DNA of 64,000 nt from assembly GCA_016708845.1 (NCBI GenBank), contig JADJFB010000021.1:38288-102287 (forward strand). Direction: 5' to 3'. A program made the position numbers and the translations under genes. The notes under the pieces were generated by a model, which had not been told where the DNA came from, made no database searches, and worked only from the letters and a program-made list of their open reading frames with translations. The DNA is from Bacteroidota bacterium (GTDB lineage Bacteria > Bacteroidota > Bacteroidia > B-17B0 > Aurantibacillaceae). Below are positions 1 through 10,794 of this stretch, piece by piece; the stretch's first letter is position 1; each line of letters starts with the position of its first letter.

Positions 1-1988
1 AACAAGCTTATGAATTAGAAGGTTGCTTGCGAAACGTTGGTATTCATGCCTGTGGTGTGATTATTACACCTGATGAAATGGTGAAGTTTGTGCCTGTTAC
101 GAAAGCAAAAGATAGTGACATGCTAGTCACACAGTTTGATAACTCAGTAGCGGAAAATGCTGGTTTATTAAAAATGGACTTCTTGGGTTTGAGAACCTTA
201 ACTATTATTAAGGACGCGCTACGTTATATTAAACAAAACCATGGGATTGATATTGACATCGATGCGATTGATTTAGAAGATAAAAAAACATACGAGTTAT
301 TTCAAAGAGGCGAAACAAATGCAGTGTTCCAATATGAGAGTGCTGGTATGCAGAAATCTTTAAAGGATTTAAAGCCCGATTCATTCAACGATTTAATTGC
401 AATGAATGCCTTGTATCGTCCGGGACCAATTGCCTACATTCCAAATTACATTAATCGTAAACATGGCCGAGAGCCTGTGGTGATGGATTTAGAAGGGATG
501 GATGAATTTTTAGGAGAAACCTATGGTATTACAGTTTATCAAGAACAGGTAATGCGATTGTCTCAAAAATTGGCAAACTTTACAAAAGGTGATGCGGATA
601 CCTTGCGTAAAGCAATGGGAAAAAAAGACAGAGCAACGCTTGATAAAATGAAAGGCAAGTTCATTGATAATTGCAAAGCCAATAATCATGATCCTGTTGT
701 TGCCGAAAAAGTTTGGAAAGATTGGGAAGCATTTGCAAGTTACGCTTTCAATAAATCGCATTCAACCTGTTATGCTTATGTTGCATTTCAAACAGCATAC
801 ATTAAAGCACATTATCCATCGGAGTTTATGGCTTCTGTATTAAATCATGCAGGAAGTATCGATTCAATTTCTTTTTTAATGGAAGAGTGTAAACGCATGG
901 GCGTTAAAGTTCTGGGGCCAGATATTAATGAAGGTTTTGCAAAATTCGCTGTAATACCAGGCGGTACAGATATTCGTTTTGGAATGGCATCTATTAAAGG
1001 TGTTGGAGAGAACACCGTTGAAAATATCATTAACGAACGTAATGAAAATGGAAAATATACCTCTGTTTTTGATTTAGCAAAACGTTTGGAAAGTAAATGT
1101 GTCAATAAAAAATCTTTAGAAGGTTTAGCTTTGGCAGGAGGCTTTGATAGTTTTGAAGGAATTCACCGCGCCATGTTTTTTACACCTGATACAGAAGGAT
1201 TGACACTAACTGATCGTATGATTAAGTATAGTAATCAAATGAGTTTGGGTAATGATACGTCGCAAGCAAGTTTATTTGGTGGTGATGACGAAATTCAAAT
1301 TACAGAACCACAATTGCCTCAAAAAATTGAAGCATGGGGGAAATTAGAAGAACTAGCTCGCGAAAAAGAAGTAGTAGGTTTCTTTATTTCAGGCCATCCA
1401 TTAGATCCTTATAAATTAATTATTGATCATAAGTGTAATGCTAACTGCGCCCAATTAAAAGCAGGTTTAGAGCCGTTTAAAGGAAAAGATGTCACCTTTG
1501 GTGGAGTCATTACTGGTTTTGAAAATAGAACCAGCAAAACGGGTAATGCCTTTGGTAAATTAATTATTGAGGATTATCATGGTTCTGTTGAATTAATGTT
1601 GTTTGGTAAAGACTTTGTGGAGTACAGCAAATTTATGGTATCACCATTATTTGTATATGTAAAGGCAAAAGTTCAAGAACGTTACGGACAGCCAGGAAGT
1701 TTGGAATTGAAAATTCAAAAAATTGAATTATTAGAGTTGGTGAAAGAAAATATTTTCTCTACCATGAAATTAAAATTAGATGCGAATGCGATCAATGAAG
1801 AATTGATTGCAAATATTGAAGCTATTTTTAATTCATCACAAGGAAAATGTAGCGTAGAGTTTTTTGTAGAAGATCCAGCAGAAAATTTAAGCGTGAAGCT
1901 GTTTTCTAAATCTCAAAAAATTGCAGTCAGTACTGATTTAATGAATGAACTCGATAAGATTAGTAGTTTAACTTATGAGTTGACTTAA
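1..1988 (+). CDS. dnaE: DNA polymerase III subunit alpha, C-terminal part (5' end outside window)
   Basis: Catalytic subunit of the replicative polymerase. The reading frame is open from base 3 without a start, so the gene begins before the window; about 660 codons are present. Visible are the end of the catalytic palm/fingers region (RNVGIHACGVII, then ALYRPGPIAYIPNYI and YAFNKSHSTCYA), a beta-clamp-binding-like QASLF at about 1264-1278, and an OB-fold segment (VTFGGVITGFENR, then GKLIIEDYHGSVELMLFGKD) near 1490-1610. This order is typical of the single-polypeptide DnaE of Bacteroidota. No frameshift is seen. It ends just before an inverted repeat that may act as a terminator. The identification is secure. 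Confidence 0.97.
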   Translation, partial: QAYELEGCLRNVGIHACGVIITPDEMVKFVPVTKAKDSDMLVTQFDNSVAENAGLLKMDFLGLRTLTIIKDALRYIKQNHGIDIDIDAIDLEDKKTYELFQRGETNAVFQYESAGMQKSLKDLKPDSFNDLIAMNALYRPGPIAYIPNYINRKHGREPVVMDLEGMDEFLGETYGITVYQEQVMRLSQKLANFTKGDADTLRKAMGKKDRATLDKMKGKFIDNCKANNHDPVVAEKVWKDWEAFASYAFNKSHSTCYAYVAFQTAYIKAHYPSEFMASVLNHAGSIDSISFLMEECKRMGVKVLGPDINEGFAKFAVIPGGTDIRFGMASIKGVGENTVENIINERNENGKYTSVFDLAKRLESKCVNKKSLEGLALAGGFDSFEGIHRAMFFTPDTEGLTLTDRMIKYSNQMSLGNDTSQASLFGGDDEIQITEPQLPQKIEAWGKLEELAREKEVVGFFISGHPLDPYKLIIDHKCNANCAQLKAGLEPFKGKDVTFGGVITGFENRTSKTGNAFGKLIIEDYHGSVELMLFGKDFVEYSKFMVSPLFVYVKAKVQERYGQPGSLELKIQKIELLELVKENIFSTMKLKLDANAINEELIANIEAIFNSSQGKCSVEFFVEDPAENLSVKLFSKSQKIAVSTDLMNELDKISSLTYELT

Positions 1989-1993
1989 ACAGA

Positions 1994-2044
1994 AAACACC
2001 TGTTAGGTTTTATAAGCTGTTTGCTATAAACCTGACAGGTGTTT
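1994..2044. terminator. Inverted repeat between dnaE and katG, likely bidirectional terminator
   Basis: Two arms of about 20 bases (1994-2014 and 2025-2044) are complementary except for one mismatch and one bulged T, around a 10-base loop. The core reads ACCTGTYAGGTTT. It lies between two convergent genes, where a shared terminator is expected, but there is no clean U-tract. A dispersed palindromic repeat doing the same job is equally possible. Confidence 0.55.
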
Positions 2045-2060
2045 GCAAGGTGATGGTTTA

Positions 2061-4349
<2,289 letters not shown>

Positions 4350-4350
4350 T

Positions 4351-4365
4351 ATAGATATTATCTAT
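4351..4365. promoter_or_regulatory. OxyR-type operator between katG and oxyR
   Basis: ATAGATATTATCTAT is a perfect 7+1+7 inverted repeat and fits one complete half (ATAGntnnnanCTAT) of the Escherichia coli OxyR consensus. It lies 25 bp before oxyR and 85 bp before katG. No second tandem half is evident at the expected 22-bp offset. Its overlap with the predicted oxyR start suggests autorepression plus katG activation, as known for OxyR in other bacteria. Confidence 0.65.
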
Positions 4366-4390
4366 ATATTAAGAATAATAAATTATACTT

Positions 4391-5326
4391 ATGAATTTAC
4401 AACTATTAGAATACATTATAGCCGTTGATAAATTAAAAAACTTCGTCAAGGCATCAGAATCATGTTTTGTGACTCAAGCTACCTTAAGTATGATGATTAA
4501 AAAGCTAGAAGAAGAACTAGATGTGAAAATATTTGATAGAAGTAAACAGCCTGTTAAAACAACTGAAGTAGGGGATAAGCTGATTTTACAAGCACGTAAA
4601 ATCATTTTAGAATCTAAGAAACTAAAAGAAATTATTCAAAATGAAAAAGGGATTGTGAGTGGCGAATTGAAAATTGGAATTATTCCAACTCTTGCGCCTT
4701 ATTTATTGCCTTTATTTTTAAAGGAGTTTATGCAAACTTATCCTTTAGTGAAATTGGTTATTAATGAATTTACCACGGATGTGATTATGCAAAAATTAAA
4801 ATCGGGGGATTTAGATACAGGTATTTTAGCAACACCATTGCACGATTCTGCAATTACAGAGCAAGCATTGTTTTATGAAAAATATTTTTTGTATGTAAAT
4901 GTCAAAGAAAAAGGTTTTGACAAAAATTATGTCTTGCCAAAGGATATAGATGTCAACCGTTTGTGGTTGCTGGAAGAAGGACATTGCATGCGTTCTCAAA
5001 TATTAAATTTATGTGCGTTAAAAAAACAAAAAGAATTAGAAGAACACTTTCATTATAATGCTGGTAGTATAGAAACCTTGAGAAATATGGTGGATAACAA
5101 TTTCGGTATGACTATTATTCCAGAGTTAGCCACACATCATTTGAATTCATCACAAAAAAAGAGATTACGAATTTTTAAAGCACCTACGCCAGTGAGAGAA
5201 ATCAGTTTAGTCACACATCGCGAATTTTTAAAAGCTAATTTAATTCAATCTTTAAAGGAAACTATCTTATCAGTTATTCCAAATGAAATGAAACAGAATA
5301 AGCAAATAAATGTTTTAGAGATTTAG
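4391..5326 (+). CDS. oxyR: Hydrogen-peroxide sensor, LysR-type regulator OxyR
   Basis: LysR-family activator of 311 residues. The winged HTH occupies residues 1-60 (FVTQATLSMMIKKLEEELDV), followed by a linker helix and a periplasmic-binding-like effector domain from about residue 92 (GELKIGIIPTLAPYLLP). The redox pair is visible in LLEEGHCMRSQILNLC: Cys199 and Cys208, the same numbers and spacing as in E. coli OxyR, so disulfide-based peroxide sensing is very likely. It is divergent from katG, its classic target, with an OxyR-like palindrome between them. It is followed by convergent transcription of an unrelated gene. Confidence 0.95.
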   Translation: MNLQLLEYIIAVDKLKNFVKASESCFVTQATLSMMIKKLEEELDVKIFDRSKQPVKTTEVGDKLILQARKIILESKKLKEIIQNEKGIVSGELKIGIIPTLAPYLLPLFLKEFMQTYPLVKLVINEFTTDVIMQKLKSGDLDTGILATPLHDSAITEQALFYEKYFLYVNVKEKGFDKNYVLPKDIDVNRLWLLEEGHCMRSQILNLCALKKQKELEEHFHYNAGSIETLRNMVDNNFGMTIIPELATHHLNSSQKKRLRIFKAPTPVREISLVTHREFLKANLIQSLKETILSVIPNEMKQNKQINVLEI

Positions 5327-5352
5327 TTGGTTTAAAAAATTTTCACTCAAAA

Positions 5353-6846
5353 TCACAACGTATTCAACTTCAACTCAAACTCTGTATTGGCTGTATTAGT
5401 TGTAAAACTGATATAGCCATTTTTTTTATAAAAGTAAATGTTTGCCTTTTGTCCTTGCTCTGATTTTAAGATTACTTTATTTTCCAAGGCTTTCTTTCCC
5501 TTTGTTATATAGTTGTATGACTTTGTAGCAGTCATTAACGTCGTTTTTTTAAGCAAAAAAGTAGAGTTTCCTAAATCATCTATTCCTGTTGTGATAACGA
5601 ATGGATTCAATGGCTTTTGATACTTGAATTTATCGTACTCGCTGATGTCATTCAGTATAAATTTTCCGTAAGTATCTCCTTTTTCAAAACTAATATAACC
5701 TGGAATAGCCGCAGTACTTATTAAAAACTTGGATGGCGTAAAAGCAAAATCTACATCGTCTGGCGCAATATCTATGTGCCATGAACTGTAATAACAAAAC
5801 TGTAAAGGCTTACTTTGTTCGTAAACATCTAACCACACATCAAAGTTATTGTCTTTTAGTTTTTTAAATTCACGCACTTTTACATGAAACGATTTTAAGC
5901 CTTCTACTGATTTAGTTTGTATTGGTAATGGAAATTGTTTTTCTGCTCTTGTTATTACATCGCCAACACTGTCGATACACACTAAAAATAATTTATGCGC
6001 TTTGGATTGATTGGTGAAATTTTGTGTTTTGCTTTTAAAGTCCATCATACTGGCATCGTATATGCTTCCTATCACATCTATGTTTTTCCCTTTATTACTT
6101 ACAATGACATTCGACATTAAAAAATAACGCGTATCACCTTTGGCGGTTAATTTTGTGCCTTTGATGATTTCGCTTGTATTGGCATTAATACGCAATATCC
6201 ATTGCCCTTTTTTTAATCCGTCAAAAACATGAGCGTACACAATTACTTGATTACTATCCGCGTAAACCACCGATGCACGGTGAATGTATTTTCTTTCAAA
6301 AGCAAATTGCCATTTATAATCATATTCAAAAGACTTAGTCATATCTTTGACATGGTACTTTGATAAATAAAATTGTTTACCAGCGCTATCTGTATTGGTT
6401 CTGATAATATACATATCATCTTTATACGCATATTTTTCATCATCAAATGCCGTTAACGAATTAATATGATTGGCATCATAATTTTCGGCAGAGGCAATTT
6501 TTGCTAAAGTGTCGTTTACTCTTAATAAACTTACCATGTTTTTTTGGTTTGCTAATTGAAAGTAAAAGTTTAAAACATCGTGTAAGGTATCAACACTTAT
6601 TTCTAAATAATCGGCTGTTGTATGTTTTCCTAAATCATACAATACGCTGTCTTGTAATTTTAATTGATAATTATAAGCGTAGCATTTAAACACTAAATTG
6701 GCTTTAGACTGCTCGTAGCCATATGTATAAATGTTATGATGAAAAGACAAAGCATTTGCTAACAATAAATTTTGTTTAGCAGACTGGCTTCTTAGTAGGT
6801 TTGAAGCAACTATTAGCGCAATTATTATGTAATGTTTTTTGCCCAT
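5353..6846 (-). CDS. Secreted protein of unknown function
   Basis: A 497-residue protein I do not recognise. It starts with a signal peptide (MGKKHYIIIALIVASNLLRS), so it is exported to the periplasm or surface. The rest is rich in beta-strand-like alternation with many Tyr, Asp and Lys, and has recurring phrases such as 'YADSNQVIVYAHVFDG' and 'NVIVSNKGKNIDVIGSIYDA' that would fit a beta-propeller-like surface protein. No C-terminal T9SS signal is evident. It is divergent from the M49 peptidase gene across 104 bp; a TATATTTG motif lies on its strand at 6853-6860, only 6 bases before the ATG, hinting at a leaderless or very short 5' leader. Confidence 0.75.
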   Translation of the reverse strand: MGKKHYIIIALIVASNLLRSQSAKQNLLLANALSFHHNIYTYGYEQSKANLVFKCYAYNYQLKLQDSVLYDLGKHTTADYLEISVDTLHDVLNFYFQLANQKNMVSLLRVNDTLAKIASAENYDANHINSLTAFDDEKYAYKDDMYIIRTNTDSAGKQFYLSKYHVKDMTKSFEYDYKWQFAFERKYIHRASVVYADSNQVIVYAHVFDGLKKGQWILRINANTSEIIKGTKLTAKGDTRYFLMSNVIVSNKGKNIDVIGSIYDASMMDFKSKTQNFTNQSKAHKLFLVCIDSVGDVITRAEKQFPLPIQTKSVEGLKSFHVKVREFKKLKDNNFDVWLDVYEQSKPLQFCYYSSWHIDIAPDDVDFAFTPSKFLISTAAIPGYISFEKGDTYGKFILNDISEYDKFKYQKPLNPFVITTGIDDLGNSTFLLKKTTLMTATKSYNYITKGKKALENKVILKSEQGQKANIYFYKKNGYISFTTNTANTEFELKLNTL

Positions 6847-6950
6847 TATTTACAAATATAGCCATTATCTGGAATTAAAAAAGATAGCTAAAACCACTTG
6901 CAAAAGCCCAATTTTTATGCTATTCTTGTGCTGCTAAATTAAAACTTACT

Positions 6951-9041
6951 ATGAATACAAAACACTTAATTTTACCTTTGGTTGCAGGACTTTTTTTTAC
7001 ATCTTGTAAATCAAATCAAACCGATGAGATTGCAAATGATGCCGTTGTTAAACACGATACCATCACGAAAGAATCTTCTGAACCATTTGAATATGTGAGC
7101 GAACAATTTTCTGATTTAAGAATTTTACGCTACGAAATTCCTGCATTCGATCAATTATCTCTTCAGCAAAAAGAGTTATTGTATTATTTATCTGAAGCAG
7201 CTTTATGCGGCAGAGATATCATGTGGGATCAAAACTATAAATTCAATTTAACCATTCGTAAAACCATTGATGCTATTGTGAATGGTTATAAAGGCGATGT
7301 AAATAACGAAGACTATAAAAAATTTATGGTGTATGCTAAACGTGTTTGGTTTAGCCGCGGTATTCACCACCATTATGGTAGTGAGAAATTTTTCCCTGAA
7401 TGTTCTCAAGATGTATTTTCAAAATTAATTTCTGAGGTTGATGCAGCTCAATTACCTTTAAATCAAGGGGAAGCTAAAGAAGCATTTATTGCGCGTTTAA
7501 TGCCAATTATTTACGATCCAAAAATTGCTCCTAAAAAAGTAAGTTTAGATTCGAAGAAAGATTTGATTTTAAATTCGGCGGTTAACTTTTACGAAGGTGT
7601 GAATCAACAAGAAGCCATTGCCTTTTATGAGAAAATGGTTGATAAGAAAGATACGACTCCTGTAATGATTGGCTTAAATAGTAAGTTAGTAAAAGAGAAC
7701 GGTGTCATTGTAGAGAAAGTTTGGAAAGTAGGAGGAATGTACACGCAAGCGATTGAGAAGATTGTTTATTGGTTAGAGAAAGCGGTAACTGTTGCTGAAA
7801 ATGCTGAACAAAAAGATGCTTTACAAAAATTAGTAACGTTTTATAAATCGGGCTCTTTAAAAGATTTTGATACCTATAATATTGCATGGGTAAAAGATAC
7901 ACAAAGTGCGATTGACGTGACAAACGGATTTATTGAAGTATACGAAGATCCATTAGGAAAGAAAGCAACTTTTGAATCTGTTGTATCTGTTAAAGATTTT
8001 GAAGCTTCTAAACGTATTGCGATGATTGGAGCTAACGCACAATGGTTCGAAGACAATTCTACCTTATTGCCTCAACATAAAAAGAAAAACGTAAAAGGAA
8101 TTTCTGCTAAAGTAATTAATGCGGTGATGGAAAGTGGCGATGCGGCTCCATCGACGCCAATAGGAATTAACTTACCAAACAACGAGTGGATTAGAGAAAC
8201 ACACGGTTCTAAATCAGTAAACTTAGGAAACATTGTAGAAGCTTATGAAAGGGCTGCTGGTGGAAGTGTGGTGAACGAATTTTACTACAATGATGCCATT
8301 AAGAAAAATGTATTAGACTTTGCTGGCTTAGCTGATAAATTACATACAGACATGCACGAGGTAATTGGCCACGCAAGCGGACAAATTGAACCAGGGATTG
8401 GACAACCGCACGAAACCTTAAAAAATTACGCATCTGCGTTAGAAGAAGGTCGTGCTGATTTAGTAGCCTTATATTATTTAATGGATCAAAAATTAGTGGA
8501 TTTAGGAGTGATGCCATCTTTAGAATATGGTAAAGCATCTTATGACGAATACATTACAAAAGGCTTAATGGTTCAATTATCTCGTTTAAAATTAGGCGAT
8601 AATATTGAAGAAGCTCACATGCGTAACCGTCAAATGATTGCTAAATGGGCTTTTGAAAAAGGACAAAAAGAAAACGTGATTGAAAAGAAATTTGAAAATG
8701 GCAAAACGTATTTTGTAGTAAACGACTATTTAAAATTACGTGTGTTGTTTGGCGAATTATTAAAAGAATTACAACGCATTAAATCTCAAGGAGATTATAA
8801 AGCAGGTAAAGCTTTAATTGAAAACTATGGTGTAAAAGTAGATTTAGCTTTACATAAAGAAGTTTTAGAGCGTTATAAAAAATTAGAAATGGCTCCTTAC
8901 CAAGGATTTATTCAGCCTAAATTAATTCCAGTAATGAAAGACGGAAAAATCACAGACGTAAAAGTTGAATATCCAAAAAGCTTTACAGAACAAATGTTAG
9001 AGTATAGCAAAAACTATAGCTACTTACCAGTGATTAATTAA
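6951..9041 (+). CDS. Dipeptidyl peptidase III (family M49) lipoprotein
   Basis: Zinc metallopeptidase that removes dipeptides from peptide N-termini. Residues 1-19 are a lipoprotein signal ending in LFFTSC (Cys19), so the enzyme is probably anchored to a membrane facing the periplasm. The M49 signature HEVIGH is at residues 469-474 and the second zinc-ligand motif EEGRAD starts at residue 498; both are intact and spaced as in the family (HEXXGH then EExRAD). Length 696 aa fits bacterial M49 members. It is monocistronic, followed by two palindromes and a strong terminator. Substrates cannot be read from sequence; nutrient peptide turnover is an inference. Confidence 0.93.
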   Translation: MNTKHLILPLVAGLFFTSCKSNQTDEIANDAVVKHDTITKESSEPFEYVSEQFSDLRILRYEIPAFDQLSLQQKELLYYLSEAALCGRDIMWDQNYKFNLTIRKTIDAIVNGYKGDVNNEDYKKFMVYAKRVWFSRGIHHHYGSEKFFPECSQDVFSKLISEVDAAQLPLNQGEAKEAFIARLMPIIYDPKIAPKKVSLDSKKDLILNSAVNFYEGVNQQEAIAFYEKMVDKKDTTPVMIGLNSKLVKENGVIVEKVWKVGGMYTQAIEKIVYWLEKAVTVAENAEQKDALQKLVTFYKSGSLKDFDTYNIAWVKDTQSAIDVTNGFIEVYEDPLGKKATFESVVSVKDFEASKRIAMIGANAQWFEDNSTLLPQHKKKNVKGISAKVINAVMESGDAAPSTPIGINLPNNEWIRETHGSKSVNLGNIVEAYERAAGGSVVNEFYYNDAIKKNVLDFAGLADKLHTDMHEVIGHASGQIEPGIGQPHETLKNYASALEEGRADLVALYYLMDQKLVDLGVMPSLEYGKASYDEYITKGLMVQLSRLKLGDNIEEAHMRNRQMIAKWAFEKGQKENVIEKKFENGKTYFVVNDYLKLRVLFGELLKELQRIKSQGDYKAGKALIENYGVKVDLALHKEVLERYKKLEMAPYQGFIQPKLIPVMKDGKITDVKVEYPKSFTEQMLEYSKNYSYLPVIN

Positions 9042-9059
9042 ACTGTTTGTCATTGCAAT

Positions 9060-9096
9060 CCGCTAGCTGGCGGAGAAGCTCCCGATAGCTATCGGG
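9060..9096. repeat. Two palindromes in dpp3 3' flank
   Basis: CCGCTAGCTGGCGG (9060-9073, near-perfect) is followed by CCCGATAGCTATCGGG (9081-9096, a perfect 16-base palindrome). Both are much richer in GC than their surroundings. They sit upstream of the terminator at 9110-9146, so they are unlikely to be the terminator themselves; a dispersed palindromic repeat is the best guess. Confidence 0.6.
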
Positions 9097-9109
9097 ACTC
9101 ATAATTAGT

Positions 9110-9146
9110 AAAAAAAGGAGGATAATTTATTATCCTCCTTTTTTTT
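9110..9146. terminator. Strong bidirectional rho-independent terminator
   Basis: Stem GGAGGATAA / TTATCCTCC (9117-9125 with 9130-9138), loop TTTA, flanked by seven A on the left and eight T on the right. It works in either direction and separates the plus-strand peptidase gene from the convergent minus-strand gene ending at 9215. Confidence 0.92.
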
Positions 9147-9214
9147 GATTTACAAAAGAGTAATTTGTAATGCTGTTAACCGATTGATACCCCTCAATTT
9201 TTATAAAATATATT

Positions 9215-9706
9215 TTATTGTTCTCTTTCATATTTTTCTGATATTTCTTTTGTGAAATATTCTAATGGGAAACCTCTTATTTTCATCATAATTTGAATAA
9301 ATGGATCAAGAAAAAAATAACATTCATAAAGAATTTTTCTTTTTTGTTTGACTAAATTCAAAACTTCAATTCTGCCATCTTTAGTTAATAGTTTTTCTCC
9401 TTGATGATTTAAAAATCTATGAATTAAATAATTTCTGGCATCTAATGCTTCTTCTAATTTGTCAATGAACTCATCATTAACTTCTGTTAATTCTTTTAAT
9501 TGTTTAATTAAGTTACCTAACGTTTTTTTAGAAAGATTGAGCATATATTCGTCAATCTCCTCATCTTGTTTTTTGTTGGTAAAGTCAAAATCTTTTCTAG
9601 AAATCAACATTAAAAAACCAATTGAATATTCAAGTCTCTGTGAATCAAGAACAGCAAGCCCTAAAACATCAGTAATTGGTTTAATTTCTTTCTTATCTAT
9701 CTGCAT
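9215..9706 (-). CDS. Small helical protein with HEPN-like R-x4-H motif
   Basis: A 163-residue, wholly alpha-helical-looking protein without signal peptide. I do not recognise a named family. The stretch LDARNYLIHRFLNH in its second half carries R-N-x3-H (RNYLIH), the R(N/H/D)x(3-5)H signature of HEPN-type RNases, placed in a helix as in that fold, after a long charged helical hairpin. HEPN proteins often act as RNases in toxin-antitoxin or defence modules, but no MNT nucleotidyltransferase or other usual partner is adjacent: its neighbours are a YdeI-family gene and a peptidase. A non-catalytic helical protein remains possible. Confidence 0.6.
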   Translation of the reverse strand: MQIDKKEIKPITDVLGLAVLDSQRLEYSIGFLMLISRKDFDFTNKKQDEEIDEYMLNLSKKTLGNLIKQLKELTEVNDEFIDKLEEALDARNYLIHRFLNHQGEKLLTKDGRIEVLNLVKQKRKILYECYFFLDPFIQIMMKIRGFPLEYFTKEISEKYEREQ

Positions 9707-9748
9707 TTTCTTAATAGTGAATAATTAATCACTTTAACTAAATTAATC

Positions 9749-10246
9749 TTATTTCCCCAATATCTCCTTAAAGGTTTCCTTACCGGGCGTTAAATTCTTT
9801 AAATTAGAGATTAACATAAAAGCTTTTTCAACTCTTAGTTGAGGGCTTTTTACGGTGTTTACAAAATTTAAAATATAACGTTGCATGCCTGGTTTTAATA
9901 AATCAAAACGGCGTTTCCCTTCAGGATCTTGTTTAAATAGTTCTGTTAGTTCTTCTGGTACGTCAACTCCAAATTCGCTTGTATCTTCGGTTAAGATAAC
10001 GGCTACCGTGTCGCCATTTTCAACACCTAATTCTTTCATGCGTTTGCTGTTGATGGAGATATAGGCTTTCCCTTCGGGCAAAGACATTAAACCACATTGA
10101 AAAGTGATTTGCTTATTTACTTCACATAGTAAACGTACTTTACCAATACCTCCTACTTTTTTTACAACCGTAGCTGGTATTTCTAAATAAAAAGTTTTTA
10201 AATAGCTGAGTTTATCAATTTGAGTTTTAAAACTAATCGGTTTCAT
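9749..10246 (-). CDS. YdeI/OmpD-associated (DUF1905) family protein
   Basis: 165 residues with the two-part layout of this family: an N-terminal DUF1905 beta-barrel-like domain (FKTQIDKLSYLKTFYLEIPA, then VNKQITFQCGLMSLPEGKAY and a GDTVAVILTED strand) and a C-terminal YdeI helical segment (DPEGKRRFDLLKPGMQRYIL, then KAFMLISNLKN). Members were linked in enterobacteria to resistance to cationic peptides and bacteriocins, but their biochemical role is not settled. It is cytosolic, with no signal peptide. It lies 42 bp upstream of the HEPN-like gene on the same strand and may be co-transcribed with it. Confidence 0.82.
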   Translation of the reverse strand: MKPISFKTQIDKLSYLKTFYLEIPATVVKKVGGIGKVRLLCEVNKQITFQCGLMSLPEGKAYISINSKRMKELGVENGDTVAVILTEDTSEFGVDVPEELTELFKQDPEGKRRFDLLKPGMQRYILNFVNTVKSPQLRVEKAFMLISNLKNLTPGKETFKEILGK

Positions 10247-10276
10247 CTAAAGATAATGAATGGTGTTTTATAAAAT

Positions 10277-10356
10277 TTAACCACATAGACACATAGTTTT
10301 TTGCCTACATACAAATATAAGAAAACAGTCATACATAGGAAGCTTTGCTTCTTTAT
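10277..10356. repeat. MITE-like element, CACATAG type (copy 1)
   Basis: Begins TTAACCACATAGACACATAG (10277-10296) and contains CATACATAGGAAGC then a GCTTC core at 10331-10351. The reverse complement of the element at 25821-25964 shows the same opening and the same ACATAG-GGAAGC-GCTTCC core. This copy lacks a clear second terminal repeat and may be degraded. It fills the gap between the DUF1905 gene and the DUF465 gene. Confidence 0.5.
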
Positions 10357-10417
10357 CATCAGAATCATAACGAATCTTAATAATCAGCGTTCCATTCCTT
10401 CAAATAAACAATAAAAA

Positions 10418-10446
10418 AAAGTCATCCGAGAGTATCGAATGACTTT
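10418..10446 (-). terminator. Terminator of the DUF465 gene
   Basis: Hairpin AAAGTCAT-c-CGA / TCG-a-ATGACTTT (10418-10429 with 10435-10446), loop GAGTA, one internal mismatch, with an A-run on the left that becomes a U-tract on the minus strand. It begins 22 bp after the stop of the minus-strand gene at 10468. Confidence 0.8.
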
Positions 10447-10467
10447 ATTATAAAATCTAATTTAAAA

Positions 10468-10698
10468 TTAATTCTTTAACATTGTATAAAGAGAATCTTT
10501 TAAATGAACACGCTTTGCTCTTAATTCATTTAAATGCTCATCAGTTGTTGCAGTAGCGCCACTTTCGTAGCTGTGAATTTGATGATCTACATCGTGGTAT
10601 TCGTCAAATTGTTTTCTGAAATGAGTATCTGTTGTTTTTAACTCATGAATTTTATCTTTCATTTCAGGAAATTCGTGTAATAAATCGTGTTTTTGCAT
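10468..10698 (-). CDS. DUF465 (YdcH-like) small protein
   Basis: 76 residues, a charged helical hairpin: HDLLHEFPEMKDKIHELKTT, then a short FRKQFDEYHDVDHQIH segment and a final helix LNELRAKRVHLKDSLYTML. This order and length match YdcH/DUF465 proteins, whose function is unknown. The ATG follows a purine-poor, A/T-rich leader as is usual in Bacteroidota. It has its own terminator and no obvious partner gene, so it looks monocistronic. Cytosolic. Confidence 0.8.
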   Translation of the reverse strand: MQKHDLLHEFPEMKDKIHELKTTDTHFRKQFDEYHDVDHQIHSYESGATATTDEHLNELRAKRVHLKDSLYTMLKN

Positions 10699-10794
10699 GG
10701 CTATAGTTTTTTAAGTGTAGTCAAATTTAAAAACACAGAAAATGAAATGAAAGAACAAAAATCACTTTGCAATCTGACAAATGTCATGTTTTAT

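Noticed and set aside
9215..10246. A toxin-antitoxin pair formed by the HEPN-like and YdeI-like genes
   Set aside because: YdeI/DUF1905 proteins are not known antitoxins, and the two genes lack the overlap and autoregulatory palindrome typical of such pairs.
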